NCBI RefSeq assembly: GCF_029255285.1
Contig: NZ_JAPUVI010000098.1
Span: 62,001-126,000, forward strand
Source: Accumulibacter sp.
GTDB lineage: Bacteria > Pseudomonadota > Gammaproteobacteria > Burkholderiales > Rhodocyclaceae
DNA length: 64,000 bases
Direction of reading: 5' to 3'
Of the stretch, positions 9,114 to 17,729 are shown in pieces. Both the position numbers and the translations under genes were made by a program. The first letter of the stretch is position 1. Each line of letters opens with the position of its first letter. The notes under the pieces were generated by a model. That model did not search any database. It had not been told where the DNA came from and was given only the letters and a program-made list of their open reading frames with translations.

Positions 9114-10600
9114 AAATCTTTCCTCAGTGACTCGACAGGTGCCAGCCTTATCGAATAGTTCTGCCGACCGAACATCAGGGGCGGCGCCCCGATCTGCTTC
9201 ACATAATCGATGACCAAGACTCGCACCGCGTTTTCATCGTGTCGCTTGTGGTGCCCCGCATTATACATCGGGAGAAAGTATTGGTCATACCTGCCGCCTA
9301 GATAGTTTGGATACTCGTCGATCCGCATGGCGAATCGACGATCGTCGCCATAGGCCAGCCTGACTATCCCACTCCATTCGTAGAAGCCGAGCGTTCGTCG
9401 GAATCGAGTTTCGGTTCGATCGTCGAGCAAAATGACATCCGCCTGTTTGAAGTCGCTATCACGCAAGAATTCGAGCACGGCGGTCTGTTTGCGCCAGTCC
9501 AGATAGGCAACATAGTAGGCATTGAAGTTCATGGCAAAGGATATTGCCAATACCAATCCAATGGCATGACGGGCCAACGCCGGCCCCAGGTAACCGACCC
9601 CTCCCACCGTCAGGCAGGCGACTCCCAAAGGTAACAAGAGCTGATGGCGACTAGCCGGCCATTCCTCGAACACCGGTGCCAAGCCGAGGATCAGATAGGG
9701 AAAGAGTGCCAGCGCAATGGCGATCAGACCCGCCAGGAGCACGCTGCAATCGGGAAAGATACCCTTGACGCGCGACAGCAGCGCACGCGCCAGCAGCAAG
9801 CCGATGACCAACAGTGGCAACGACAGGTCTTGCCCGATAAAATCGGAATAAACGATTTTCAGCGTCGGCCACAACTTCTCCAGGCCAAAACCCTCGTTAT
9901 AGCCGGCATAGAACCCGGTCGGCGGAAAATATAAGGTCTTGATCAGGAAAACGACCACCGGCAAGGCCACCAGGGGAAGGTTCCGGAGTGTCCAAAGCAA
10001 CGCTTCTCGCGGCAGATCGCCGCGCCACGAAAACCCGGACAAAAATAATTCACGGCGCAGCAGTTCGAGTATCGGCAAGAGGTAGAAAACCAAGTAAGAT
10101 TGAGTAAAGAAGGCGAACAGGAACAGCCCGCCGGCGAGCACTTTGTGCGTCAAGAGCCAATACCAGGCGAGAAAGAAAAGGAAATTACTCAGCGCGTAGG
10201 GCAGTGTTATGCCGATTATCCGCGCAAAGTTAAAAGGCAGCACGGCAAACAGCAAGGCAATCAGGAAACGGCTTTCGCTGGTCAGCCATTGCTGGCGGGC
10301 CAAGATCTTGTAGAAAGCGACGGCCGATCCCAGATAGAGCAAAAAAGTAGCGCACTTGTAACCGATCGGCCCGAGAAGCTGCATGTAGTTGTGTAGCTGG
10401 GCGTAGAGTCCGAATGGCGTGCCGGCCATCTTGAAGCGCGCCAGAATGTCGCCCGCCGCGTGGCCAAACAATACCCAGTCATCCCAGTAGATCGCTGGCA
10501 GCACGAAGAACACGCCGCAATGAGCAAAGACATAGCTCAGCACCAGCAGTTGCTGATCCGGCAAGGCGTGAAAAATCGATCTGTACGCTGAAATTTTCAT
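9095..10600 (-). CDS. Polytopic membrane protein, probable GT-C-like glycosyltransferase (uncharacterised)
   Basis: 501 residues from the ATG at 10600 (a GTG lies one codon earlier). About ten hydrophobic segments are followed by a soluble C-terminal tail of about 120 residues. An acidic pair in the first loop (IYWDDWVLFGH, near residue 40) recalls the catalytic Asp/Glu loop of GT-C glycosyltransferases and GtrII-like O-antigen modifiers. I do not recognise a specific family. It sits between a WecE-like aminotransferase and the sugar epimerase, so transfer of a lipid-linked sugar in the periplasm is a reasonable guess, not established. Confidence 0.65.
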   Translation of the reverse strand: MKISAYRSIFHALPDQQLLVLSYVFAHCGVFFVLPAIYWDDWVLFGHAAGDILARFKMAGTPFGLYAQLHNYMQLLGPIGYKCATFLLYLGSAVAFYKILARQQWLTSESRFLIALLFAVLPFNFARIIGITLPYALSNFLFFLAWYWLLTHKVLAGGLFLFAFFTQSYLVFYLLPILELLRRELFLSGFSWRGDLPREALLWTLRNLPLVALPVVVFLIKTLYFPPTGFYAGYNEGFGLEKLWPTLKIVYSDFIGQDLSLPLLVIGLLLARALLSRVKGIFPDCSVLLAGLIAIALALFPYLILGLAPVFEEWPASRHQLLLPLGVACLTVGGVGYLGPALARHAIGLVLAISFAMNFNAYYVAYLDWRKQTAVLEFLRDSDFKQADVILLDDRTETRFRRTLGFYEWSGIVRLAYGDDRRFAMRIDEYPNYLGGRYDQYFLPMYNAGHHKRHDENAVRVLVIDYVKQIGAPPLMFGRQNYSIRLAPVESLRKDLCRVCS

Positions 10601-10676
10601 CACTGAGAATTGAACTGACTAGCCGGCGCCGACGAGTCTCTCCGACCCGAGCGGCGCGAGAGGATTCGCCTTTTGA

Positions 10677-11825
10677 TTATCCGGCGCGCAGCAAGGCATC
10701 GCGCAGCGTGTCGGCGACCCGGCTTTGCTGTTCGGCGCTGATGCCGAGCCATAGCGGCAAACGGAGAAGGCTCTGAGCGCATCTATCGGTGACGGTCAAT
10801 TCACCGCACACTCGGCCGTACCGCTGCCCGCCGGGCGACGAATGGAGAGGGACGTAATGAAACAAGGCGTAAATCTGCTCACGCCGTAGTTCATCCAGTA
10901 TCTGCTGCCGGTCGATACCAGACGCTAACAGGACGTAATACATGTGCGCATTGTGCTGGCAATCCTCAGGCACGACCGGGCGACGAAGCAGGCCCTTGGC
11001 CTCCAGCGCTTCGAGTAGTGTGTGATAGCGCTGCCAACTCGCCAAGCGATCTTCGGTAATCCTTTCCGCCTCTTCCAATTGCGCCCAGAGAAATGCGGCG
11101 ATGAGTTCGCCCGGGAGAAAAGATGAGCCAAGCTCCTGCCAAGTGTATTTGTCGACCTCACCCCGAAAAAAGCGGCTGCGATCGGTGCCTTTTTCGCGAA
11201 TGATCTCGGCACGCAAGGCGAGCTCGCGATCGTTGACCAACAGCGCTCCGCCCTCGCCTGAAATGACGTTCTTCGTCTCATGGAAGCTGTAAGCCCCCAG
11301 GTCGCCGATGCTGCCCAGCGGGCGCGTCTTGTAGCTCGACATGACGCCTTGCGCCGCATCTTCCACCACCTTGAGACCGTGCCGCTGCGCAATCGCCAGC
11401 ATGGCATCCATCTCGCAGGCCACCCCGGCATAGTGCACCGGGACGATCGCCTTGGTACGCGAGCTGATGGCGCCTTCGACCAAACTCTCGTCGAGGTTCA
11501 AGGTGTCTTCACGAATATCCACAAAAACCGGAACGCCACCGCGTAGAGCAAAAGCATTGGCCGTTGAAACGAAGGTGTAGGACGGCATGATGACTTCGTC
11601 GCCCGGCCGAATATCCAGTAACAAGGCCGAGATTTCCAAAGCGGCGGTACAGGAATGAGTCAATAACGCTTTAGCCGCGCCGGTGCGTTGCTCCAGCCAC
11701 TGATGACAACGCTTGGTGAAAGGGCCGTCGCCGGCCAGCATGTTCCCGAACTTCGCTTCGGCAATATAGTAGAGTTCCTTTCCTGTCATGTAAGGCCGAT
11801 TGAAGGGAATTTTCACGCTGTTCAC
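10677..11825 (-). CDS. dTDP-4-amino-4,6-dideoxygalactose transaminase, WecE/RffA family
   Basis: 382 residues. IPFNRPYMTGKELYYI at the N-terminus, TGAAKALLTHSCTAALEISA, the PLP-binding VVEDAAQGVMSSYK, and SFHETKNVISGEGGALL with the catalytic lysine are close to WecE/RffA. The enzyme aminates dTDP-4-keto-6-deoxyglucose to dTDP-Fuc4N. The dTDP-sugar supply genes (rmlAB type) are not in the window. The start is a GTG at 11825 preceded by GGAGG; a second GTG at 11816 with an upstream GAGGTG would start exactly at the family's usual N-terminus and is equally plausible. Confidence 0.88.
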   Translation of the reverse strand: MNSVKIPFNRPYMTGKELYYIAEAKFGNMLAGDGPFTKRCHQWLEQRTGAAKALLTHSCTAALEISALLLDIRPGDEVIMPSYTFVSTANAFALRGGVPVFVDIREDTLNLDESLVEGAISSRTKAIVPVHYAGVACEMDAMLAIAQRHGLKVVEDAAQGVMSSYKTRPLGSIGDLGAYSFHETKNVISGEGGALLVNDRELALRAEIIREKGTDRSRFFRGEVDKYTWQELGSSFLPGELIAAFLWAQLEEAERITEDRLASWQRYHTLLEALEAKGLLRRPVVPEDCQHNAHMYYVLLASGIDRQQILDELRREQIYALFHYVPLHSSPGGQRYGRVCGELTVTDRCAQSLLRLPLWLGISAEQQSRVADTLRDALLRAG

Positions 11826-11858
11826 CTCAAGCCTCCGTCGGTGCGATCGATCGCCGGG

Positions 11859-12473
11859 TCATTTCCGGCATTCCATGAAACAATACGTGTACGGAATCCA
11901 TACTTGATGGTGCACCTCAACGCGTGGTGACGAAAACACCCTTTCCACCAAGGCCCGATACCCTTCCTTATCACGCACATTCTGGCCACGGTCGTTGCGC
12001 ACCAAAATGCCGGCCAGAAAACTCTGTGACGGGTCCAGACAGGGATCGGTGGTCAACAATCGGCCGCCGGCCTGCAGTGCCTCATGCGCCAGATGCAGGA
12101 CGCCGACGGCCACCGAATCGTCCAGATGATGCATCAGCCCCATCGCCAGAACGACGTCGAACTTCGGTAGGGCGGCGAGATCTTCCTGTTCGAGTTGTTT
12201 GCAGTTGAAGCGGCCACGTGGTCCGAACTTCGCCTTGGCCTGTGCAATATAGGCTTCGCTGATATCGAAGCCCCAATAATCCACTTCCGGCAGATAGGCA
12301 AGGATGTGCGCCGGGCCGCAACCCAGGTCGAGCACCTTCATCCCGCTGAACGGTTTGACGTAATTGGCGGCAAAGTTCTGCCGATTCCGATGCGCTCCCA
12401 TGAGCGACTGAAACGACGAATAGATCAGCGGGTGTGATAGAACGGCCCGCACACCGTGGGTAATCTGTGCCAT
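11859..12473 (-). CDS. Class I SAM-dependent methyltransferase
   Basis: 204 residues from the ATG at 12473, which overlaps the previous gene's stop as TGATG. SAM motif I is clear (MKVLDLGCGPAHILAYLP), followed by motif II-like WGFDISEAYIAQAKAKFG and post-motif VVLAMGLMHHLDDS. The substrate cannot be told from sequence; the setting suggests a sugar or lipid-linked glycan. The open frame extending upstream of 12473 belongs to another frame of the neighbouring methyltransferase. Confidence 0.82.
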   Translation of the reverse strand: MAQITHGVRAVLSHPLIYSSFQSLMGAHRNRQNFAANYVKPFSGMKVLDLGCGPAHILAYLPEVDYWGFDISEAYIAQAKAKFGPRGRFNCKQLEQEDLAALPKFDVVLAMGLMHHLDDSVAVGVLHLAHEALQAGGRLLTTDPCLDPSQSFLAGILVRNDRGQNVRDKEGYRALVERVFSSPRVEVHHQVWIPYTYCFMECRK

Positions 12474-13363
12474 CAGATCTCCTGACACTCGCCGATTTTC
12501 TCGAGGCGGCAATCCATGATTGGTTGCAGAGCAGCCGGAATGCCGCCGAACAAATGATGCATGCGCCAGCGAACCATCATCATCAGCAGACGGCGTAAAG
12601 CCGGCGAGCGACGACCAGCGAAATCGGGATCCGAAGCGACGCGGGCCAAAGTCGATACCAGCATGGAGCGGTTGAACGTCAACCTGAGCCCCGTCAGCCG
12701 TCGAACATACCTCTTGAGTTGAGGAACAGTTATCCAGTTGAGCGATTGCCATGTGCCGGCGGGATCGCCCATTCTCGAGCTGGCGAATATTTTCTCCCCG
12801 AGCAGTCTTTCCGTTAAGCGTTTCGAAAACAGGGTCGGGATGTCGAAGTGCGGTTCATAGGGGAAAAGATAATTCGGACAAGTGAAGCGATAGCTGGCGC
12901 CGACCCGCATGCTCCGGCCGACGTTCTTCAGCACCAGCGCCACGTCGTCCACATGTTCCATCACGTTGACCGAAAATGCATAATCGAAGCGCTGGTCAAC
13001 AGCGAGCACTTCGGCCGCCTGGTCAATGATTTCCGGGCAGCAAGCCAAAGCACGCGCCTTCTCCAAGACCAGCCGCCGCATCTCATCAAAATGCGAAAAC
13101 CCCACGCTGACTGGCTCGAGAGCGGTGACGGCGAATCCTTCTCTCATCAACTGGCAACTCAGCAGCAGCGATCCCGCGCCGACCTCCAGGATCCTCGCCC
13201 CGGGCACCAGTCGTTCGAGGTCGGCCGCGATGTAACGCCGGCCAAATGCCGCCTCCGCAGCATAGCTGTCGAAGAGCGACAATAAAGCGGGCGCCACGTC
13301 GACGAAGAGCAGACGAACCTCGGCCAACCAAAGGTCGATCGTCGGTGGATGCCCGTCAGGCAT
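12473..13363 (-). CDS. SAM-dependent methyltransferase (Methyltransf_11/23 type)
   Basis: About 296 residues. The SAM-binding motif RILEVGAGSLLLSCQLM, acidic VTALEPVS, and FSVNVMEHVDD identify a class I methyltransferase; the C-terminal 130 residues are basic and without a recognised domain. The ATG at 13363 was chosen because GGGAG precedes it at good spacing and it overlaps the previous gene by only 8 bases; an in-frame ATG at 13393 is possible. Part of a tightly packed minus-strand run of four modification genes. Confidence 0.8.
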   Translation of the reverse strand: MPDGHPPTIDLWLAEVRLLFVDVAPALLSLFDSYAAEAAFGRRYIAADLERLVPGARILEVGAGSLLLSCQLMREGFAVTALEPVSVGFSHFDEMRRLVLEKARALACCPEIIDQAAEVLAVDQRFDYAFSVNVMEHVDDVALVLKNVGRSMRVGASYRFTCPNYLFPYEPHFDIPTLFSKRLTERLLGEKIFASSRMGDPAGTWQSLNWITVPQLKRYVRRLTGLRLTFNRSMLVSTLARVASDPDFAGRRSPALRRLLMMMVRWRMHHLFGGIPAALQPIMDCRLEKIGECQEI

Positions 13364-13724
13364 CCGAGGCCACTCCCAAAACGATTCCACCAAAGATCAG
13401 AAAAACAGCCAGCACTCTCGTCGTGCTCAATGTTTCGGAAAGAAAGAACCAGCCTCCGAAGATGACCATGGCGAAGGTAAGACCGATATAAACGGGGAAG
13501 GCGACGGTCAAAGGCAGCTTCGTAATGACAAAAAGCCAGGCAAAAGAGGCAAAGAGCGCCGCCAGGTAGGCCGACAGAACGACCGGATCGGTAACAAAGT
13601 GCACGAGATGCTCGGGAAAACCCGATGGCGCGGGTTGATCTGCGGTGAGCGAACGCCACTTGACGACGATCTGGCTGTAGGTCACGAGAATAGCAATCGG
13701 CAAAATCAACAAATAATTTTTCAC
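13356..13724 (-). CDS. Small multidrug-resistance/EamA-like membrane protein
   Basis: About 122 residues with four hydrophobic helices starting at VKNYLLILPIAILVTYSQ, and ending in LSTTRVLAVFLIFGGIVLGV, the usual last helix of SMR/EamA half-size transporters. The start is uncertain: a GTG at 13724 gives a protein that begins at the first helix, while a TTG at 13829 would add 35 residues of unlikely composition. In polysaccharide loci such proteins (compare ArnE/ArnF) may flip lipid-linked sugars; that role is inference here. Confidence 0.65.
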   Translation of the reverse strand: MKNYLLILPIAILVTYSQIVVKWRSLTADQPAPSGFPEHLVHFVTDPVVLSAYLAALFASFAWLFVITKLPLTVAFPVYIGLTFAMVIFGGWFFLSETLSTTRVLAVFLIFGGIVLGVASDA

Positions 13725-13825
13725 CGGGTACCGATCATAGGCCAAGTTGGTGGTCGAGGAATGCGGCGGGCAGCCTGGCCAGCCGCTCTTGAATGCGCCA
13801 GTCGGCGCAGTAACGAACACGAACT

Positions 13826-14962
13826 TCAATAGATCGCATGAATCCTGACCGCTACGTCCCGCAGCTTGTCCCTAATCCGCGCATGATATTTCTGGTTTAC
13901 AGTCAGAAACAAGCAATCCACCTGGTGTTCGGTCAGCCACTCGGAGCCATAAATCGGAATGCCGTGCTTTTCTTCGCCGGGACTCTTGGTGTCATCGATG
14001 CAGGCGACAATATTGCAGCGCGCCAAGGAAGTAAAAGTCAGAAATAGAGTGGCAACCTCGCCGGCGCCAAAAATCGCCACTCGGCCAAAGCGATGAGCCG
14101 TGACATAGTCGTCGAGCTGGCGAAATCTATCCCGCCAGACGGCCACGTTCTGCCGTATGACGTCGCTGTAGGCGGTGGCTACCGGCGGCGCTTCGCCAGC
14201 CGATTTTTCGCACACGAAGAGACCGATCCCGTGATTGATCGCATGCTCGGTGTCGCTGTGCACGATCGTCAGGCCATTCCTTCTCAAAATACACGCGAAT
14301 TGATCGGCCGTAAAATGCCAGACATGTTCGGCAAAGAATACGTCGTAACCGCCATAATCCTGAATGGGCAGGCAGAATATAAGTCGGCCGCGCTCGCTCA
14401 AGGAATTCCGGAGACAGGCGAGCAGCAAGGGTATGTCCTCGATATGCTCAATTACGTTGACCAGCAGAAAAACATCGGCCGTGGGAATCGGCCGCTCGCC
14501 GTCTATAATGCACTGTTCGACCTTCAGCCCCTTGGCACGCGCGAGCTGCGCCGCCTTATGGCTGCCGTCGAAGCCGGCGCAGTTGCGCTCGGGATAGCGC
14601 GCGGCAATCCTCGCGAGAAGATTGCCCTCGCCACAACCGATTTCCAACAATGAGTCGAAGTTTTCCGGCAGATGAGGGACAACCCACTCGAAAAAGACTT
14701 GCGATCTGGCGACGATGCCTTGTGGCGTATAAAAAAAATGCTCCTCTCTGCCCAAAGTATTCAACTCGTACTCGCGGCCATACAGCACTTCCAACTCGTC
14801 TGGCGAAAAGGCCAGTTCGTTGGCCACCACGCCACTCGCCGGACAGATGAGCTTGGCAAGCCGTCCGCTGACGATTCGCTGGTCGCCGGTCATGATACGG
14901 CCGCCGACCGAAGAGTAAACCGGCTCCCATGCCTCGCTGCCGGACACCGGGCAAGTTCTCAT
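13826..14962 (-). CDS. C-methyltransferase-like protein with C-terminal nucleotide-fold domain
   Basis: 378 residues. A SAM-binding core (LLEIGCGEGNLLARIA; CAGFDGSHKAA; FLLVNVIEHIEDIPLLLACL) is followed, after about residue 275, by a Rossmann-like segment beginning FGRVAIFGAGEVATLFL. This two-part architecture resembles the sugar C-methyltransferase family of TylC3/NovU type, but the N-terminal zinc-binding cysteine cluster is reduced here to C4 and C40. It overlaps the WbqC-like gene by ATGA, implying translational coupling. Substrate unknown. Confidence 0.78.
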   Translation of the reverse strand: MRTCPVSGSEAWEPVYSSVGGRIMTGDQRIVSGRLAKLICPASGVVANELAFSPDELEVLYGREYELNTLGREEHFFYTPQGIVARSQVFFEWVVPHLPENFDSLLEIGCGEGNLLARIAARYPERNCAGFDGSHKAAQLARAKGLKVEQCIIDGERPIPTADVFLLVNVIEHIEDIPLLLACLRNSLSERGRLIFCLPIQDYGGYDVFFAEHVWHFTADQFACILRRNGLTIVHSDTEHAINHGIGLFVCEKSAGEAPPVATAYSDVIRQNVAVWRDRFRQLDDYVTAHRFGRVAIFGAGEVATLFLTFTSLARCNIVACIDDTKSPGEEKHGIPIYGSEWLTEHQVDCLFLTVNQKYHARIRDKLRDVAVRIHAIY

Positions 14963-15684
14963 CGACGCCCCAGCGCGCTACTCAGTCTCGCCACCGAGCA
15001 GTCGTTGACGATCATTCCCAGAGACTTCGGGCCATGGTTCATCAGCAGATCGAGCACCGACATGTAAGGCAGAAAATCTCCCCAAAGTTGTCTGTAGGGC
15101 ACATGAACATAGTCCTGGAAAACGACCTCGATGCCGTTTTTTTTGAACAGTTCGACATCGAGAAAACGCTGCGCCGACTTCCCGTCGTAAAGGACCTTGA
15201 TCCCTGGGCAGTGCTGACAGAGCTCGAGGATCCTGGCGTTCTTGTCCACCGTTCGCTTGGGAATGTCGGAGGCACGCAGGGTCGGGGTATCGATTTCGAC
15301 GTACTGGCAAATAGCGGCATTCAGTCCATAATTCAAGTCAACCAGCTTCTGATATTTCCGGTGTATGACGGACTCGACCAGTGCCACGACCTGGCTAAAA
15401 AACGGTGCCTTCTTGTACCATTCGCGCAACTTGTTCAAGATAACCTCTTCCCATTTTTCATTGTAGGAAATCAGCGCCTCGTTGATCAATATTCCGGTCG
15501 AAGCATTGCTCACCGGAACGTGGATCGGCTTGGCACCGTATGGCGACTTCAGTTGGTTATTGTTGCGCCAATCCTTTTTCGTGTACTGGACGTCGTCCAA
15601 ATAGATGAAAACATCGGCCAGGGCCATCTGTTCAAAATAACCGAGCCAGGGCACGAAACATGGTTGTATTATGGAAACGATCAT
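14959..15684 (-). CDS. WbqC-family protein
   Basis: 241 residues from the ATG at 15684 (a TTG precedes it). The N-terminal IIQPCFVPWLGYFEQMALAD, FIYLDDVQYTKKDWRNNN and the following IHVPVSN match the WbqC family found in O-antigen and surface glycan loci. WbqC proteins have been proposed to act in amino-sugar modification, but the reaction is not settled. It is the first gene of the minus-strand polysaccharide run, so the 229-base gap to the right (15685-15913) should hold a promoter; I see no clear box. Confidence 0.82.
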   Translation of the reverse strand: MIVSIIQPCFVPWLGYFEQMALADVFIYLDDVQYTKKDWRNNNQLKSPYGAKPIHVPVSNASTGILINEALISYNEKWEEVILNKLREWYKKAPFFSQVVALVESVIHRKYQKLVDLNYGLNAAICQYVEIDTPTLRASDIPKRTVDKNARILELCQHCPGIKVLYDGKSAQRFLDVELFKKNGIEVVFQDYVHVPYRQLWGDFLPYMSVLDLLMNHGPKSLGMIVNDCSVARLSSALGRR

Positions 15685-15913
15685 CAACTGGCTTTTTTTG
15701 CGCGGGGAACCGATTTTACAGTTCGATGGTCGGCGAGTCCAGCACGGCCACGAAAGCGCGAACCATGGTTTCGCTGGTCGCCGACGGCCGAACGACGCCG
15801 CCGGGGACTGGACTGACGAAGCGCCGCGCCACTCCGCGCCGACCTTCAGACCGGGGGCCAGTCAGCCCCGCCGAACCGGCGTCATCCTGGCGCTGGTTCG
15901 GATGGCACCACGT

Positions 15914-16357
15914 TTATGCCGGCTTTTCCATTGGTGGCATGGCAGGGAAGGCGGTCAAGGACGGGTCGAGATGGTCCCAAGGGAGAAGGCGGTCGACGTA
16001 GATCGCCATCTGGGGTTGGATGGCGGAGGGGTCCTCCAGGCTGGCGACGCGTAGCGTGAGGGTTCCCGGCATGCCGGAACTTCGGCCGAACAGCGGGCTG
16101 CCACAGATCGGGCAGAAACTGGTGGTCACCTGATGGCCGCTGTCGGCCATCCACCGGTAGTCGCGAACGTCGCCTTCGACCTTCACCGCCGCCGCGGGGA
16201 ACAAGGCGTGGAAAGCATGCCCGGCGCCGCTCAGTTTTCGGCAACTGGTGCAATAGCAGATGCCGGTCATGACCGGACTGGCGTGGACTTCGTAACGCAC
16301 CGCGCGACATAAGCAGGCACCTGCCAAGCTTGGGGCTGTCTGGGTGGGATCATCCAT
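15914..16357 (-). CDS. GFA/CENP-V-family zinc enzyme (glutathione-dependent formaldehyde-activating-like)
   Basis: 147 residues from the ATG at 16357, which is preceded by a strong GAGGAG. The family's zinc cysteines are present: CLC near the N-terminus, CYCTSCRKLSG and FCPICGSPLF. GFA proteins bind zinc through these CxC/CxxC motifs; most family members have no proven substrate. It is divergent from an HxlR regulator, which probably controls it through the TTGCAA sites between them. Confidence 0.87.
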   Translation of the reverse strand: MDDPTQTAPSLAGACLCRAVRYEVHASPVMTGICYCTSCRKLSGAGHAFHALFPAAAVKVEGDVRDYRWMADSGHQVTTSFCPICGSPLFGRSSGMPGTLTLRVASLEDPSAIQPQMAIYVDRLLPWDHLDPSLTAFPAMPPMEKPA

Positions 16358-16394
16358 GAGTTTCTCCTCAAGTGAATAGGACAACAAACGCGTG

Positions 16395-16465
16395 ACTTGC
16401 AAATCAAAAGTCACTTGCGTAGGGTGGCACAGAGACTTGTTATTTGCAAGTGTGAATTTGCAAAC
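16395..16465. promoter_or_regulatory. Divergent promoter region with TTGCAA operator-like repeats
   Basis: Between the GFA gene and the HxlR regulator, ACTTGCAAAT at 16395-16404 is the exact inverse of ATTTGCAAGT at 16442-16451. A third copy of the TTGCAA core sits at 16458-16463, with a partial site TCACTTGCGT at 16411. These are candidate binding sites for the adjacent HxlR-type dimer. The assignment rests on symmetry and position only. Confidence 0.55.
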
Positions 16466-16494
16466 ATCACGATGCCGCGGTTAGAGTAAGCGCC

Positions 16495-16896
16495 GTGAAC
16501 TCCGAAACCGATGAAAACTACCGTTCCCGATGTCCCCTGGCTTCCGCCCTGGACCTGCTGGGAGACAAGTGGACTCTGGTCATCGTTCGCGACATGATCG
16601 TGGACAAGCGCCGGTTTGGCGACTTCCAATCGTCACCGGAAGGCATTCCCACCAACATACTTGCCAGTCGCTTGCGCCGCCTCGAAAAGCTGGGCATTGT
16701 CGAGCGGCGCGTCTACCAGGAGAAACCGGTTCGTTACGAGTATTTCCTCACCCGAAAGGGGGCGGAGTTGCTGCCAGTGATTCAGCAACTCGTCGTCTGG
16801 GCCTGTCGTCACATCCCTGGTCGATGGACGCCGGCGGCGAGGTTTCTCGCGGCGACGCCGGACGATTTGCTGAACGCTGACCGCCCGCCTTCCTGA
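16495..16896 (+). CDS. HxlR-family winged-helix transcriptional regulator
   Basis: 133 residues starting at GTG 16495. The family pattern is complete: CPLASALDLLGDKWTLVIVRDM, then RRFGDFQSSPEGIPTNILASRLRRLEKLGIVERR, and RYEYFLTRKGAELLPVI. One cysteine (C13) sits at the redox/electrophile-sensing position seen in HypR/QorR-type members, so aldehyde sensing is possible. Divergent from the GFA-like gene, with inverted TTGCAA repeats between them, which suggests local autoregulation. Confidence 0.9.
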   Translation: MNSETDENYRSRCPLASALDLLGDKWTLVIVRDMIVDKRRFGDFQSSPEGIPTNILASRLRRLEKLGIVERRVYQEKPVRYEYFLTRKGAELLPVIQQLVVWACRHIPGRWTPAARFLAATPDDLLNADRPPS

Positions 16897-16941
16897 CCAT
16901 GCCCAGCAGGCCGAGAAAGCCGATCGCGCGGCCGCCACGAC

Positions 16942-17511
16942 TTACTGACTAGCGGATTTCTTTGCCGCCCGCTCGGCGTCCTGTTTGGCCCGTTTCTCGA
17001 GCTTGGCCTGGCGACGCGCTTCGTCCGCCGCCGCTTTCCGGCGCCCTTCCTCGGCCTGCCGAGCCTTGTCCGCCAGCTTCTTTTCGCGCTCGGCCGCCTT
17101 CGCCGCTTCCTCGCTGCGATAACGCTCGGCGCTTTCTTTTTGCTCGGCTTCGCGCCGCGCCAGGTCGACCGCCCGCTGCGCTTCCTTGGCGGCCAGTTCC
17201 TGCCTCTTGGCCTCGCGCTCGAACTCCCGTGCCGGCTGGTCGAGCCGGCGCGCTTCGACGATCGCCTCGGTATAGCGCTTCTTGGCCTCGATGAGACAAT
17301 CGTTGACTAGGAATTTGCGATAGCACCGGGCCTGCTCGTCCGTGTGCAGGCGCTCCGCCTCGGCGCGCATCGCTTCGGCCCGCGCGCGCTGCGCCGTCGC
17401 CTCTTCGAGCGTCTGTGGAACCTCCGGCGGCGGCGCCGCCTCGTCTCCGGCCACCGCCCCGGAGCACAGCAAGCACAGCGAAAACCCTCCCAGCCAACCG
17501 CTCACAGACAT
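16942..17511 (-). CDS. Secreted coiled-coil protein of unknown function
   Basis: 189 residues from the ATG at 17511 (GGAGAAATTG upstream). A signal peptide is evident (MSVSGWLGGFSLCLLCSGAV, with a cut likely after AVAG). The rest is a long charged helix rich in Ala, Glu, Lys and Arg, predicted coiled coil, with two cysteines (CYRKFLVNDC) in the first third. No domain is recognised. It resembles periplasmic TolA-like stalk proteins only in composition. Divergent from thrH. Confidence 0.68.
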   Translation of the reverse strand: MSVSGWLGGFSLCLLCSGAVAGDEAAPPPEVPQTLEEATAQRARAEAMRAEAERLHTDEQARCYRKFLVNDCLIEAKKRYTEAIVEARRLDQPAREFEREAKRQELAAKEAQRAVDLARREAEQKESAERYRSEEAAKAAEREKKLADKARQAEEGRRKAAADEARRQAKLEKRAKQDAERAAKKSASQ

Positions 17512-17729
17512 CAATTTCTCCTTACGCACCCGTCGGGCGTGCGAACCGAACACCCGTGCACTATATATCGCCGAGGCCGGCGTCTGGACATCCTCGCCAG
17601 CGCGCAAGTCGGGCCTTCTCGAACCGCTGGCCGCTCGTTCGCCGACCATCCTGTCGCTATCGAGGCCCCGGCGCAGGAGATTTGGTAGAATCGCCGCTTT
17701 AAGCCCAACACAGCTTCTGGGAGCCCGCC

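Noticed and set aside
15685-15913. Gap to the right of the wbqC-like gene checked for tRNA or another relic
   Set aside because: No cloverleaf arms, CCA end or transposase motif recognised; probably only a promoter region.
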